From contig NZ_JBDZDQ010000004.1 of NCBI RefSeq assembly GCF_040049295.1, forward strand, positions 62,001 to 126,000: a stretch of 64,000 nucleotides of DNA, given 5' to 3'. A program made the position numbers and the translations under genes. Numbering within the stretch: position 1 is the stretch's first letter; each line of letters opens with the position of its first letter. The stretch comes from Sphingomonas sp. KR3-1. Its GTDB lineage: Bacteria; Pseudomonadota; Alphaproteobacteria; Sphingomonadales; Sphingomonadaceae. The notes below the pieces were generated by a model. It did no database searches, was not told the origin of the DNA, and saw only the letters and a list, made by a program, of their open reading frames with translations. Below are positions 27,001 through 33,137 of this stretch, one piece after another.

Positions 27001-27897
27001 GCCGGCATTGTTGACATTGGTGCCGAGCAGGATCGAGTAGCCGCCCTCCTTGGTCTCGATGTTCGCGCCTGCCTCGACCGTGATGTCGCCGGTCGCCGCG
27101 ACCGGGGCGGTGTCGCCGAAGATCGCGGTGCTGTTGCTGAGCGGATTGCCGATGCCGCCGTTCAGGAACGCCTGGTTGGACTGGTCGACCGTCTGGTTGT
27201 TGAGCTGCATGAACGACAGCGAGCTGACGATCAGCGAGTGGGTGTTGACCTGGCTGGTGCCGGAGAAGATCACGCCGTTGCGGTTGATGAGGTAGACCGA
27301 ACCCTCGGCCTTGATCTGGCCCTGGATCTGCGAGGGCGCGAGGCTGGGATCGTTGATCCGGTTGAGCGCGATCCACTCGTTCGAGCCGTCGGCCTGGGTG
27401 CCCTTGGTCTGGTCGAAATGGACGGTCGTGTCCTTGCCGACGTTGAAGCTGTCCCAGGTCAGGATCGCCTTGGCCGCGGTCTGGTCGATGGTGACCAGCG
27501 TCTTGCCGTCGGCGCCGAGGATCTGGGTGGGCTTGTCGGCATTCTGCCACAGCGACGCATTGGTGGTGATCGCGCCGGCGGGAACGAGACCGCCGGCGAT
27601 CAGGCCGTTGGGCACCGTAGTCGGCTTGGCGAGCGCAGCGGCGCGCGCGGCAGCCTGGGCCTGGTTGGCGAGATCGAGCGCCGTCGCGGTGCGCGCCTTG
27701 ATCGCGTTCTGGCGAGCCAGCGCCGACTGGGCGGTCGGCGGCAGCGTCGTTACCGGGGCGCCGTTCGACGGGCGGCCGCCGCTCGCCAGCGCGGGCGCGC
27801 CGCGGATGCCGGAAACGGTCTGCGCGAACGCCTGCTGGCTGACGAGCAGCGTGACGAGGCTGGCGCCGGTGAGCAACGCGGTACGGACATGCGACAT
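15091..27897 (-). CDS. Giant filamentous haemagglutinin-family exoprotein (TpsA) with C-terminal DUF3739
   Basis: This 4268-residue secreted protein is the TpsA partner of the ShlB/FhaC-type transporter at 33-34.8 kb. It has a classical signal peptide (cleavage after AFA near residue 25) and a TPS/haemagglutination-activity domain at residues about 100-260. That domain includes DGSNEWIALNRINDPS and an NRNGVIFSGTSQVN variant of the NPNG motif. A very long beta-helix of repeated G-S-I/V-x-L strands follows. Near the end (residues about 4020-4130) is a DUF3739-like signature: QQGGDISIMGPGGQMLVGS, SRIFTERGGDMTIWSS, NGDINAGKGSKTS. A Tyr/Ala-rich duplicated module interrupts the helix at about residues 2800-3210. 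I chose the ATG at 27897 because the signal peptide starts there and AGGGG precedes it. Likely function: surface or released adhesin. Confidence 0.93.
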   Translation of the reverse strand: MSHVRTALLTGASLVTLLVSQQAFAQTVSGIRGAPALASGGRPSNGAPVTTLPPTAQSALARQNAIKARTATALDLANQAQAAARAAALAKPTTVPNGLIAGGLVPAGAITTNASLWQNADKPTQILGADGKTLVTIDQTAAKAILTWDSFNVGKDTTVHFDQTKGTQADGSNEWIALNRINDPSLAPSQIQGQIKAEGSVYLINRNGVIFSGTSQVNTHSLIVSSLSFMQLNNQTVDQSNQAFLNGGIGNPLSNSTAIFGDTAPVAATGDITVEAGANIETKEGGYSILLGTNVNNAGNIVANGGQTILAAGRSMTFDFSRSSAGTLVPLVYSVRTPLANGDSVHYSVTNTGSIVGLRSNVSLIAGSVTQDGLVMATTGITKPGSVNILAGYALDANSGSTVIGAVSFTGRSFTGVLPDAGSETTSSTPAADDVFEAGSVNVTGAALWFQSGSTLYAPGAALTLTSATSREESDFFGEILNGMVPGRLQIDKDAMISVAGLADVQRPMSDNLVTVPRLGQNELADSPVQRDGILYKSPFTVDGRDSGTREDGLFWVGSPVANVGGYVQNTPRSVSQLLVDGGSIAITGNSVVLAPGGSLDVSGGYTQYLGGSVQTTRLIGADGRIYDASSADPLMTYVGFAGQTSIDHSRWGVTDNFSNGMMNGGAAYESSYVQGGKGGALSITAGQMVLAGTLHGETVIGRYQIGGGKEPKGAALTLSALGLRVSADGTDYADLGADFGAKTSLYTPERLALAPSDIGNILWTPNVSADTIDAGGFGTVSLVADMLTVDADAALRVTPGGSINLTAGKMNVYGSLTAHAGSINLVSTGITGVTLLRNGAPDAGIGASPVLYTDSTVPVHGDIMVGEHALLDVSGLWVNDRGLALDARTGDSFANGGSITIKSIATAMYARASNGGGGGGPYDTTGSVILKQGSVLDASGGGYVDMLGRVATRNGVVTGKGGNISLGVYMDTPEWVIGNLVEAGGGAPLTGARLELGATLKGYGFSGGGTLSIQALGLQIGGDPAVAPSYGTYLSADWFAGQGFGAYKLGAVYDATIAAGTTVAVSQRNYVADLPALAQLGTGSDIDSVATLGTLDPYHRQATDFALTAGSYLTWNDGIANGGSTATRASFTGVTGTLLVGEGASIQADAGADIALSSYGQLTLLGGITAHGGSVEITGLRNGGAGYDYASRSVWLGKNSVIDVSGIALVDPFAAPLRDGTIPVAGVVLDGGSVSVQGTNAFVVAEAGSRIDASGASAILDIRTQSANPLAPVDWRATQVASDGGSIVLGSSNGLYYDGTLVAQGGSAAARGGTLQIAAIPDFDGRGLPTALPPSATAILVQQSGNLVTSGMQAGGAIEGGGISTVMHFAVDRLDGSGIDTLVLGDDPTRLSTSYDTILPATLNTIAFAGDVNLSLDRAVVMNAHNYLALPKGATSVPTQSAGTVSVGGTHVNIDSAYVALAGGGLTNITPVLAGGDATLDVNARQIDLIGQFALQRFGDANFTSSGDIRLMMPAELSYVSALKTGRPGELVTAGDLTFKAAQLYPATGTVFLIAAPTAGSTITFLGNGSTTAPVSAGGALLVDAATIVQDGTIRAPSGTIQLGVGDIADAGIKTAFNNLPLIHTQSVTLGAGSLTSVSLDNRSLPYGSTTDGKDWALVVQNSNGTTTRLDPLTQAPEKLIGLAGDSVDFASGAPVDLSGGGNLYAQEWVPGTGGSRDLLNAVNTTYSSGAAATQTPLYADGRPVYAVVPGYAAPVAAYDPSFGHPGSDLVSSVGKSVYLSGVPGLPDGVYTLLPGEYATMPGAFRVVQQTGTVDSVASDNVTLADGSRVVSGRYVDALTGKQDARSTSFLVQSQEVWKQYSEYTITPADTYFPGQATHAGTSATRTPVDAGRLVLAASNALKLDGTLNAKAGDKGRGAAVDISAQAIQILGGSGVARTGYLQVDATALSNLGAESLLIGGTRSDGVNGTTINAAATSVVLSNDSGSALTGPEVMLVTKAGGATGLLIERGSVLAAKGDIANPSSAPILIGATGGASGDGALVRVSNGGSVAVIRTNVPGLDGVAGTATGLLDIRAGASIQGGKSAILDATGNLLLDPGASFTGDAIDVNANAIAFLGDGSAATPTGFVVGEALLAQLANVGTLGLHSRSTMTFYGDVDLATKQSLILGAAAFASDGGDVTITAPRLTLANDVGGTASFAGGTGTLAINAGELDFGVGNVTVRGFASVTATASQGIVGQGNGSVDFGTLDVTMTAPVFTVDSGANTAIKTTGALTLNRGAGTAIDRETLGGALSLTGGTLSTNATIQALAGNVTLATTTGDLTLRDGALVSTKGYGKSFFDTDAYAPGGNLTLTASNGAIAIGSGATLDFSGADKGGDAGGLTLSASGAVNLGGTLKGNAADKYRGGRLTLASGSAIDLDRIADLTASSGITGALSVTSGAGNLTLSADKILKGQVIYLAANGGTHPSATDGNVIVSGTIDVSGQAAGHIDLYGASGVDLSGKLLASSSVAHQDGGAVTIGTSGVAGSGYNLQYGYENVVKADSGTIRVRNGALIDVSGGSSEAGGSVSFRAPLLTDGDVNIAIDGGNANIKGAGRVTIEPYAKWSTGDTTTGAQHFDGIIDPAGWYGADGRLVAGQWTDEKGLVLDPPADDAALKDYLNKYYFTPTTANADHTGFYGYKNGDVAQGPGTLMGFIQAPGFSFGNRYAGIANVHVRPGIELANPGETVNGGNISVLTNWNLGAGVTGQTGGVTLAYRYGREAPVLTVRAEHDIDLQASITDGFYQQNDGAVLQDPVAPPSSGPTPGELYADALAKYQDAVSYQETWGTWDGTVRLKSGAAASGLTPGGGTADITADPYYSPIIAPLTDQSDAYYGNYGLYIGEVGDGSDTSKFLYRFRLQNTAARGFLVYSPTTLVAPQPAAYSTYAAYAAAYTTWLQGNFAATPVALKLKTPSPLLLPIAQDYGIYSADYATYATNYNAYITYVNTKVGNVLAGSQLFYAPFAPRSDTPGSQAYKDALAAYQASKAFLNSQGLWNGSIKLVSGGTASLLADPSYQPIQAPLTSQTDAYYMNYTAYIGEVGTQRGDNWATLFAQYQTGAGPGFKPVSPNNSPFGDTLRPVSDFATYAEYQDYYQNSWLYNNFFDYSGFNDTTPIPLQLPIDADYGAYSQNYRSIYIPGHYAYSFYVWGSVGNQVDGTQLFYAPFAPRENAAAGGGSGPVTVPVAPRGPNNSPSNMPIAGSPVSLASATLFGGESSSFRFVAGADFGAVDPLGLNSLTGTGSVDVTGHFAVIDSATADESGKAIDVKDPYYGKTLVFPTVIRTGTGSIDIAAVDDITLLDPLAPGAIYTAGTPAEGAPAAGTGVRVIRGSVLTAAYNRLPTLLVTAPVQSDDAGDITLTAGGDILGNQQVYDLDGSITKNKGQLITQYWWPWMQTGNNGAQVVQDTASSINFGNFDQGILSTGGDVTVSAGGDIRELSVSLPTTWYLTGTGPRASQTVNQVGGGDLSVTAGGDVLAGAYFVSKGSARIDAGGKIGPSFTFTQAASGTSSPVSTLLGVQDSQFAVHARGDIDIGGVVNPSQMGSATPNAGIFFGDNQSLTTGSALHVSSTIGDVGFLTINNQDWLLGAYFGARESANSMLPATVDIAALDGGITVAGDGYLYPSAKGQLSLIADGDVRFVYNRDVAINSAFGMTDVKASLLLSILNVNPNVSLALQSNPGVAIQNIDGLLHAGDTEPARIYSLTGDVIGGRLETQDPILLGLQTNALMLQTTKPTQIHAGRDIYDLIFLGQNLYDSDVTSIIAGRDIIDRAGGKVTSGIGGIYPAYVNPGLIQLAGPGTLDVQAGRDLGPLDRDQPDTGRLPSTGIQTIGNYYNPYLPRGSASISVLFGTGSGVAWDAFAAAYLDPSRALDGIPSFDADLIDAVAQYQADQEKRGGGNGALPDLTANQAWAAFQLMPVAQREALVEKAFFRVLAVTGADYNDPDSLYFNKYARGYQAIEALFPSGLGYTKNNLEGGANGAATRVATGNLDIRGSTIQTQQGGDISIMGPGGQMLVGSTASPPYVPATPGRAGIGPQSQGILAWETGAVNIFLDQSLLLAQSRIFTERGGDMTIWSSNGDINAGKGSKTSSEIKPVEFVCSVDYYCRIDGASQVTGAGIAAFAGEAGVTPPTVTLVAPRGTVDAGDAGIRVAGNLIVAAQAVANADNIQVEGKAIGVPTNTVDVSANLSASNAAASAVKAAQDAVQDSRRNDRPSTVIVEIEGFGPASDDQ
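18270..19480 (-). repeat. Tyr/Ala-rich internally duplicated module inside the haemagglutinin
   Basis: About 400 residues differ sharply from the surrounding beta-helix. Two copies share DALAKYQ / DALAAYQ, then WDGTVRLKSG / WNGSIKLVSG, PIIAPLTDQSDAYYGNY / PIQAPLTSQTDAYYMNY, YIGEVG, a LPI-x-x-DYG-x-YS stretch, and the ending GSQLFYAPFAPR / GTQLFYAPFAPR. The module is very rich in Tyr, Ala and Pro. Its role is unknown. Confidence 0.8.
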
Positions 27898-27947
27898 GGG
27901 AAGCCCCTGTTTGAAACGGTTTGGATGGCGGTCTCGGCGCGGCGCGA

Positions 27948-28337
27948 TCATCGCGGCACGGGCCCTGCCGGGTGGGAATAGCTTGGTGCCGGCGGCCGGT
28001 ACGGCGTCGCGGCCTTGCCGAAATTGCGGCCCATGCGCTGGGCAGTGGCGGTCTGGCTGAAGGTGCCGACGCGGCTGGGCGTCGTCGCCTCGGCCTCGCC
28101 TTCGCGCGCAGGCGAAGGCGTCGGGTGGCCGGCGCCGGATAGCTTCAGCTGGGCATTGAGGCAGGCGAGGTCGGCCGGGCGGCAGGCGGGTGCCTGGCCG
28201 GTGACGACGATGCCCGGATCGCTAACAGGCTGGCGGCTGTCCTGCGCGCCGGCGGGCGCCGCCGTCAGGATCAGGCCCGGCAAAAGGAGGCGAGGCGCGC
28301 TGGCCAAATGCGACGATAGCCAGCACGCCCCGCCCAT
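27948..28337 (-). CDS. Small exported protein of the TPS operon, function unknown
   Basis: This 129-residue protein lies between the porin and the giant adhesin on the same strand, 50 bases before the adhesin start. It has a signal-like N-terminus (SAPRLLLPGLILTAAPAGAQ). A mature part follows with a CRPADLACLNAQLKLSG motif (Cys pair likely disulphide-bonded in the periplasm) and a low-complexity Pro/Ser/Thr-rich tail (TPYRPPAPSYSHPAGP). I do not recognise the family. The longer frame to 28391 runs into the porin 3' end; the ATG at 28337 precedes the signal peptide but has a weak RBS. Confidence 0.6.
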   Translation of the reverse strand: MGGACWLSSHLASAPRLLLPGLILTAAPAGAQDSRQPVSDPGIVVTGQAPACRPADLACLNAQLKLSGAGHPTPSPAREGEAEATTPSRVGTFSQTATAQRMGRNFGKAATPYRPPAPSYSHPAGPVPR

Positions 28338-28406
28338 GGGCAGGCGGCGCGTATACGCGTCATGCGCGGTGAAAGGGAGAACGCCGAACATGCCCCGCCG
28401 CCTGCG

Positions 28407-30203
28407 TTAGAAGTGGACGTTGAGATCGACCTGAAGCAGGTCGACCTTGAACGGCGGGCCGGAAAGCTCCTGCGCGCTCATCCAGCGCGCACCGATATTG
28501 GTGTTGTGCAGCAGCCCGTAGGTGCCGCCGATCGTCCAGCCCTGGGCATTGGTGCCACCCAGATGGAAGTCGCTGTCAGTGAAGGCGTCGAGCAGCGCGT
28601 CGGGCTCGATATGGCGATAGGATGCGGTGAGCGCCCACAGCCCGCGACGATCGACCACCGGCGCGCCGATCGTGGCGCGGACCAGCCAGGCGGTGTCGCC
28701 GCTGGCGAAGATGCTCTTGCCCGCCGGACAGATGCCGCCGACCAGGGTGACCGAACAGGCCTCATTGTTGTTGGCGATCTGCGACAGTCCGGAATTCGGG
28801 TTGAAGCCGCGCGCCAGCGCCTCGGCACGGTCAAAGCCGAGATTCCTGGCGAAATGGCCGGCCAGGTTGAGGTGGATGCCATCCGACAGCGCCCAGTCGA
28901 CATCGCCCGACACGGCGAGGACGTGGAACTGCGAGGCGAGGCCATAATATTGCGGGCTCGCGGTGTTGGTCGGATCGGTGGTGGTGATGTCGCGCAGCGC
29001 GAACAGCGTGTTGCCACGCTGGCTGAAGCCGGGCCGCGAATAGTCGGTCAGGCAGAAGTCGGCGAGGTTCGAGCAGGACGGCGACAGGTCGCCTTCGATG
29101 TTCTTGTAGTGATAATAGGCAGCGTTAATCCCGGCGGTCACGCTGTCGCTCGCGGTCCAGGTCGCGCCGACCTGCCCGGCGAACAGCCATTTGCTGGTGC
29201 TGCCGCTGTCCTTGATGCTCGAGATTGCAGTGCCGGGCGTATCCTGGCCGGCAAAGTCCAGCGGGAAGGCGCCGGCGAGCACGAAGCCTTTCAGGCTGGA
29301 GCCAACGCCATATTCGTAGCTGAGCGCGGCGCCGTCGAGATTGACGTCCTCGTCCCACACCAGCTCGCGCTGGCGGAACGGATTGGCCATCCGCCCGAGC
29401 AGCACATGCGCGCCCGCGACCGGGCGATAATCGACATAGGCGCGATCGAGCCAGATGCTCTTCTCGCCGAAATAACCGCCCAGATTGGCGTTGGTCGAGA
29501 CCGGCCCCTGCTGATCGCCGGTGGCGAGCCGGAAATAGGCGGTCAGATCCTTGTCGATATCGGCCTCGACGCCCAGCCGGGCGCGAATCCGCGCATAGTT
29601 GCGGTCGCGGCGGGAGTTGAGGATCGGCGGGTTGTAGGGATTGGTCGAAGGATCGGTGTTGAACGGCTGGCCGTTGTTGATCGCAGCGACATTGACGAAA
29701 TCGAGCGCGTTGTTCTTGTCAAAGAACATCGCGTCATCGCGCACGCGCAGGTCGCCGGTGATGCGGATGCTGCGCGTCCAGGCGGGCACGGCGTCCGGGG
29801 CGACCAGGCCGTCGCGCCTAGCGTCGGCGAGGACTTCCTTCTTCACTTCCTCCTTGAGCTGGTCGCGGACGAACTGCGGCACGTAGCGGACCGAGGTACC
29901 CGGCTGCGCCGATGCCGGCGAGGCCGCGGCGATCGCGGTCTGCGCGTTGCTCTGCGCGGCCTGCGCGACCTGCGCGGTGGCGCGCGCCTGGTTTGCCTCG
30001 GCTTCGGCCTGGGCGATCATCTCGTCGGCCTCGGCACGGGTGAGCACCTTCTTCTCGACCAGCTTGTTGATCAGGTTGACGGTGGCGTTTTGCGATACCG
30101 GTGCATCCTGCGCGCAGGCGGCGCTCGCCGAGAGCAGCGCGCTGGCGCCGAGCAGGGCGGCAACGAGAGTGCGCGCGAACGGGCGCTTGGACTTCGAAAG
30201 CAT
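28407..30203 (-). CDS. Putative outer-membrane porin of the TPS operon
   Basis: The 598-residue precursor has a signal peptide (TLVAALLGASALLSASAACA) and a charged Ala/Gln-rich periplasmic helix (residues about 30-90, VEKKVLTRAEADEMIAQAEA). A beta-barrel follows: GDLRVRDDAMFF, RARLGVEADIDKDLTAYFRL, YVDYRPVAGAHVLLGRMANP, and a final strand VDLLQVDLNVHF with terminal Phe. This layout matches the 'putative porin' family found beside ExbBD-TonB/TPS genes. The ATG at 30203 has AAGGGG 9 bases upstream. An alternative ATG at 30269 overlaps the tonB stop (ATGA) and has a strong GGAGGA. It could carry a TonB-powered or passive solute role or aid the adhesin; unknown. Confidence 0.85.
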   Translation of the reverse strand: MLSKSKRPFARTLVAALLGASALLSASAACAQDAPVSQNATVNLINKLVEKKVLTRAEADEMIAQAEAEANQARATAQVAQAAQSNAQTAIAAASPASAQPGTSVRYVPQFVRDQLKEEVKKEVLADARRDGLVAPDAVPAWTRSIRITGDLRVRDDAMFFDKNNALDFVNVAAINNGQPFNTDPSTNPYNPPILNSRRDRNYARIRARLGVEADIDKDLTAYFRLATGDQQGPVSTNANLGGYFGEKSIWLDRAYVDYRPVAGAHVLLGRMANPFRQRELVWDEDVNLDGAALSYEYGVGSSLKGFVLAGAFPLDFAGQDTPGTAISSIKDSGSTSKWLFAGQVGATWTASDSVTAGINAAYYHYKNIEGDLSPSCSNLADFCLTDYSRPGFSQRGNTLFALRDITTTDPTNTASPQYYGLASQFHVLAVSGDVDWALSDGIHLNLAGHFARNLGFDRAEALARGFNPNSGLSQIANNNEACSVTLVGGICPAGKSIFASGDTAWLVRATIGAPVVDRRGLWALTASYRHIEPDALLDAFTDSDFHLGGTNAQGWTIGGTYGLLHNTNIGARWMSAQELSGPPFKVDLLQVDLNVHF

Positions 30204-30265
30204 GGAAATTCCCCTTTGGGCGCTGCGGCCCGATGCGGTGATGCTTGTGGTGGCGAGGGACGGGT

Positions 30266-30958
30266 TCATCCGTTCCTCCGGAATTCGACGCGGATCTGGA
30301 CCGGCATGGAAAGGCTTGGGTCAGGCGGGCGCACCGAGCGGCCGAGCAGCGCATCGCGGATCGCGTCGCTCTTGTCGGTGTCGCTCACCTCGGCGCGGGT
30401 GATCCGCCCCGAGGCGTCGATCCAGAGGCGCGCGCGCGCGCTGAGCACTGCGGTGCGCAAGCCCTTGGCGTTCTCGACCGCGCGGCGCAGCTCTCCCTGG
30501 AGGTAGCTTGCATAGGCCGCGCGGTTGAACCCGCCCACGCCACCGGTGCCGGCCAGACCGCCGCCGCGCATCCCGCCGCCCGAACCCGAACCGATGTTGA
30601 AGCCGTCGCCGCCGGCCTGGGCCGGGCCGTCGATCGACACTGCCTGCCCCGCCGATGGCGCCGCCGCCTGGGGCTGGGCCGGGGTCGGTTGCTGCGGCGT
30701 CGGCTGCGGCTGGTTGACCGGCTGGGGCGGCACCTCCTCGGGCTGCGGCTCGGGCTTGGCCTGCTCGGGCGGTGGCGGCGGTGGAGGTGGGGGCGGAACG
30801 AGCGGGATCAGCACCGATTGCTCGGCGGACTGGCGCGTCATCGTCAGCCGCTGGGTCGAAGCCCACCAGCCAAGCAGCGCCAGCGCCGCCACCGCGCCCC
30901 CGGCCAGCAGCCAGGGCCGGATCGGCGTGCGTCCATAATCCTGGCTAAGGGTGGCCAT
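30266..30958 (-). CDS. TonB protein of the TPS-associated ExbB-ExbD-TonB complex
   Basis: This 230-residue energy transducer has an N-terminal membrane helix (PWLLAGGAVAALALLGWWAS, about residues 19-38) and a periplasmic Pro-rich linker (residues about 54-112: a run of nine prolines, then EQAKPEPQPEEVPPQP). A Gly-rich stretch and a C-terminal TonB domain follow (YASYLQGELRRAVENAKGLR, ARARLWIDASGRITRAEVSD, VQIRVEF). It follows exbD by 4 bases and overlaps the porin reading frame. The neighbourhood indicates it transmits proton-motive force to an outer-membrane partner of this locus. Confidence 0.9.
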   Translation of the reverse strand: MATLSQDYGRTPIRPWLLAGGAVAALALLGWWASTQRLTMTRQSAEQSVLIPLVPPPPPPPPPPEQAKPEPQPEEVPPQPVNQPQPTPQQPTPAQPQAAAPSAGQAVSIDGPAQAGGDGFNIGSGSGGGMRGGGLAGTGGVGGFNRAAYASYLQGELRRAVENAKGLRTAVLSARARLWIDASGRITRAEVSDTDKSDAIRDALLGRSVRPPDPSLSMPVQIRVEFRRNG

Positions 30959-30962
30959 CGGC

Positions 30963-31364
30963 TCAGCCCTTCGCCTTGCCGGTCACCAGACCGAATTTGG
31001 TGATCTCCAGCCGCCGCAGCAGGTCGAGCACCTCGACCACCTTGGCATACTGAACCTGGCCGTCGCCCTTGACGACCACCGGGAAGTCCGGGGTCTGCGC
31101 CTGCTGTGTGCGCAGCCGGTCCTCGAGCTCGGTCATCGAGACCGGGAAAGCCTCGAAATAGACCTGGCCCGCGTCGTCGATCGTGATCGCCTTGGTGTTA
31201 CTCTCCAGGCTCGCCGCCGAACTCGCCTTGGGCAGGTTGACCTTGATCCCCTGCACGCTCGCCGTCGTCATGATGATGAAGATGACGAGCAGCACGAAGG
31301 CGAGATCGAGCATCGGCGTGATGTTGATGTCGTCGTACGGTTTGGCTTCGGACTGGATCTTCAT
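30963..31364 (-). CDS. exbD: ExbD/TolR-family proton-channel subunit
   Basis: This is a 133-residue inner-membrane protein. The short cytoplasmic N-terminus with INITPMLDLAFVLLVIFIIM forms the single membrane helix. Asp20 occupies the place of the essential Asp25 of E. coli ExbD. The periplasmic domain ends with VVVKGDGQVQYAKVVEVLDL. Together with the ExbB-like protein (6 bases upstream) and TonB (4 bases downstream) it forms a complete energising unit. Confidence 0.93.
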   Translation of the reverse strand: MKIQSEAKPYDDINITPMLDLAFVLLVIFIIMTTASVQGIKVNLPKASSAASLESNTKAITIDDAGQVYFEAFPVSMTELEDRLRTQQAQTPDFPVVVKGDGQVQYAKVVEVLDLLRRLEITKFGLVTGKAKG

Positions 31365-31370
31365 CGCCGC

Positions 31371-33086
31371 TTACTCCGCCGGCTGGGCGCGGAGCGCCCG
31401 GCGGTGGAGATCGGCGAAGCGAGTGATCAGCTTGTCGACGAAGACCTGCATGCCCGCCGTCACTTCGGAGTTGCGGCTGGCGATGTAATTGTATCCGAAC
31501 AGCGCCGGGATCGCGACGAACAGGCCGACCACCGTAGCGAGCAATGCGGCGGAGACGCCCGGCGCGATCGCGTTGACGTTAACGTCGCCGGCCAGCGCGA
31601 TCGCCGCGAAGGTGATCATCACGCCGAGTACGGTGCCGAGCAGGCCGATGAACGGACCGCCCGAGATCGCGATCGTCAGCAGCACCATCCAGCGGTTGAG
31701 CTTCTGCGTCTCCTCGACCTGCTGCGCGTCCAGGCTGGCACGGATCGCTTCGACGGTTTCCTCGGCGAGCGCGCCGCCATGGGCTTCCTGCGAAGCCAGC
31801 TCGAACTCGGCGACGCCGGCGGCGTAGATGCGCGCGCGGGGGCTGTCGGCGAGCAGGCGGCGCTCGCTGTTGCTCAGTTGCTCCTGCCAGCCGGTGGAGA
31901 GCACATCGCCGCGGCGCTGGGCGAACATCGCCTGGAAGGCACGGTCGGCGCGGCTCGCGCGGCCGACATAGCTGCCCTTGGCGATCATCACGACCCAAGA
32001 GATAAGCGACATGATCATCAGCAGGCCGATCACGCCCCAGGCATCGGGGGTGACGTTCTTGAAGATCACGCCGAAATAGCCAAAGCCTTCGCCCGAGGGC
32101 TGCTCGTCGGCACCGAAGGCGAGCAGCTTGCCGCCGCGACCCTGGCTGGCGAAATTCGCCTTGGCCCAGGCGGCATCGCGCGCAGTGCCCGAGAGGCGGA
32201 GTTCGTCGATCTGGCCGGTAAAGCCCTCGCCGATCGTCGCGGCGCCGGTCAGCGCCGGCAGCGGCGCGGCAAGCCTGGCGGCCTCGACGCCGTTGACGTA
32301 GAGAACCGCGCCCTCGGCATTGGCCGAGACGGTGACCTGGCTCCAGTCGGTGATCGCGGCAGTGGCGGCGGCGCGCTGCTCGCCGATCGCGACATAAGGC
32401 ATGCCTTGCGCCAGGCCGATCACAAAGCCTTCCGGCGTCTTGTAGAGCGTCGCGTCGCTCGGCGTCGCGGGCTTGACCCAGGCTTCGAAGCTGAAGCCGT
32501 TGGCCGGGTTGACCGCAGTCGCGGGCGAGGCGGCGATGGCGAGCGGCGCGCCGGTGAACTGCGCCCCCTGGCCGATCGCGCCGGCCGCGAAGCTCGCCTG
32601 GCCCTGGGCGACAGTGGCGTTTGCGGTGGCGTCGCTCAGATTGCCCGCGAAGTGGAACACCGCGCGGTAGCTCGCGTCGAACGACTTGGGCGCCGAGGCG
32701 GCGGCAGTGGCGTCCTTGCTACCATAATAGAGGAACAGCTTGGCCTGGCCGTTGGCAGGCAGCTCGGCCAGGTCGACCCAGACCATCGCGAGGCCGATCT
32801 TCGGATCGAAGCTTTCGATGTGGAAGGCGAGCGGCGTCTTGTCGTCCTGCGCGACGAAGCGGATGTCGCTGCCATCGGGCTTGGCATCCTCGAAGCGGAA
32901 GTTCGAGCTGTCGAGCCGCACCAGCACCGGGAAGCGCTTCTCCGCAGCGGCAATGCCGCCGGCGGCGGTGTCGACGGTGATTGCCTTGCGATAGGCCCAG
33001 CCATTGTCCCACCAGGCCGCCGCCGGGCTCGCCCAGCCGACCAACGCGGTGGCCGCGAGCGCGAGGCTCAGTATCTGCTTCTTCAT
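31371..33086 (-). CDS. DUF2341-LamG-ExbB fusion: MotA/TolQ/ExbB proton-channel protein with large periplasmic head
   Basis: This 571-residue protein is more than twice the size of standard ExbB (about 240). A signal peptide (cleavage near AAA-WW, residue 24) leads to a DUF2341 domain (NGWAYRKAITVDTAAGGIAA, FLYYGSKD) and a concanavalin/LamG-like domain (residues about 140-325: GFSFEAWVKPATPSD, DWSQVTVSANAEGAVLYVNG, GQIDELRLSGTARDAAW). After a membrane helix (GVIGLLMIMSLISWVVMIAK, about 352) comes the ExbB core with helices at about 465-490 (GGPFIGLLGTVLGVMITF) and 514-540 (SAALLATVVGLFVAIPALFG). The external lectin-like head on a proton-channel subunit suggests sensing or docking of a periplasmic or outer-membrane partner. 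ATG at 33086, 51 bases after the transporter gene. Confidence 0.92.
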   Translation of the reverse strand: MKKQILSLALAATALVGWASPAAAWWDNGWAYRKAITVDTAAGGIAAAEKRFPVLVRLDSSNFRFEDAKPDGSDIRFVAQDDKTPLAFHIESFDPKIGLAMVWVDLAELPANGQAKLFLYYGSKDATAAASAPKSFDASYRAVFHFAGNLSDATANATVAQGQASFAAGAIGQGAQFTGAPLAIAASPATAVNPANGFSFEAWVKPATPSDATLYKTPEGFVIGLAQGMPYVAIGEQRAAATAAITDWSQVTVSANAEGAVLYVNGVEAARLAAPLPALTGAATIGEGFTGQIDELRLSGTARDAAWAKANFASQGRGGKLLAFGADEQPSGEGFGYFGVIFKNVTPDAWGVIGLLMIMSLISWVVMIAKGSYVGRASRADRAFQAMFAQRRGDVLSTGWQEQLSNSERRLLADSPRARIYAAGVAEFELASQEAHGGALAEETVEAIRASLDAQQVEETQKLNRWMVLLTIAISGGPFIGLLGTVLGVMITFAAIALAGDVNVNAIAPGVSAALLATVVGLFVAIPALFGYNYIASRNSEVTAGMQVFVDKLITRFADLHRRALRAQPAE

Positions 33087-33137
33087 GTCAGTCCCCCAAA
33101 GGATAGGCGCGACCGCTTGGCCGGCGCGCGGCGTGGT

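Noticed and set aside
15091..27981. Very long plus-strand open frames (over 1200 codons each) opposite the haemagglutinin gene
   Set aside because: They are antisense shadows of a GC-rich, repetitive gene. They have charged Arg/Ala/Asp-rich translations with no domain, and the minus-strand frame has clear TPS and DUF3739 signatures.
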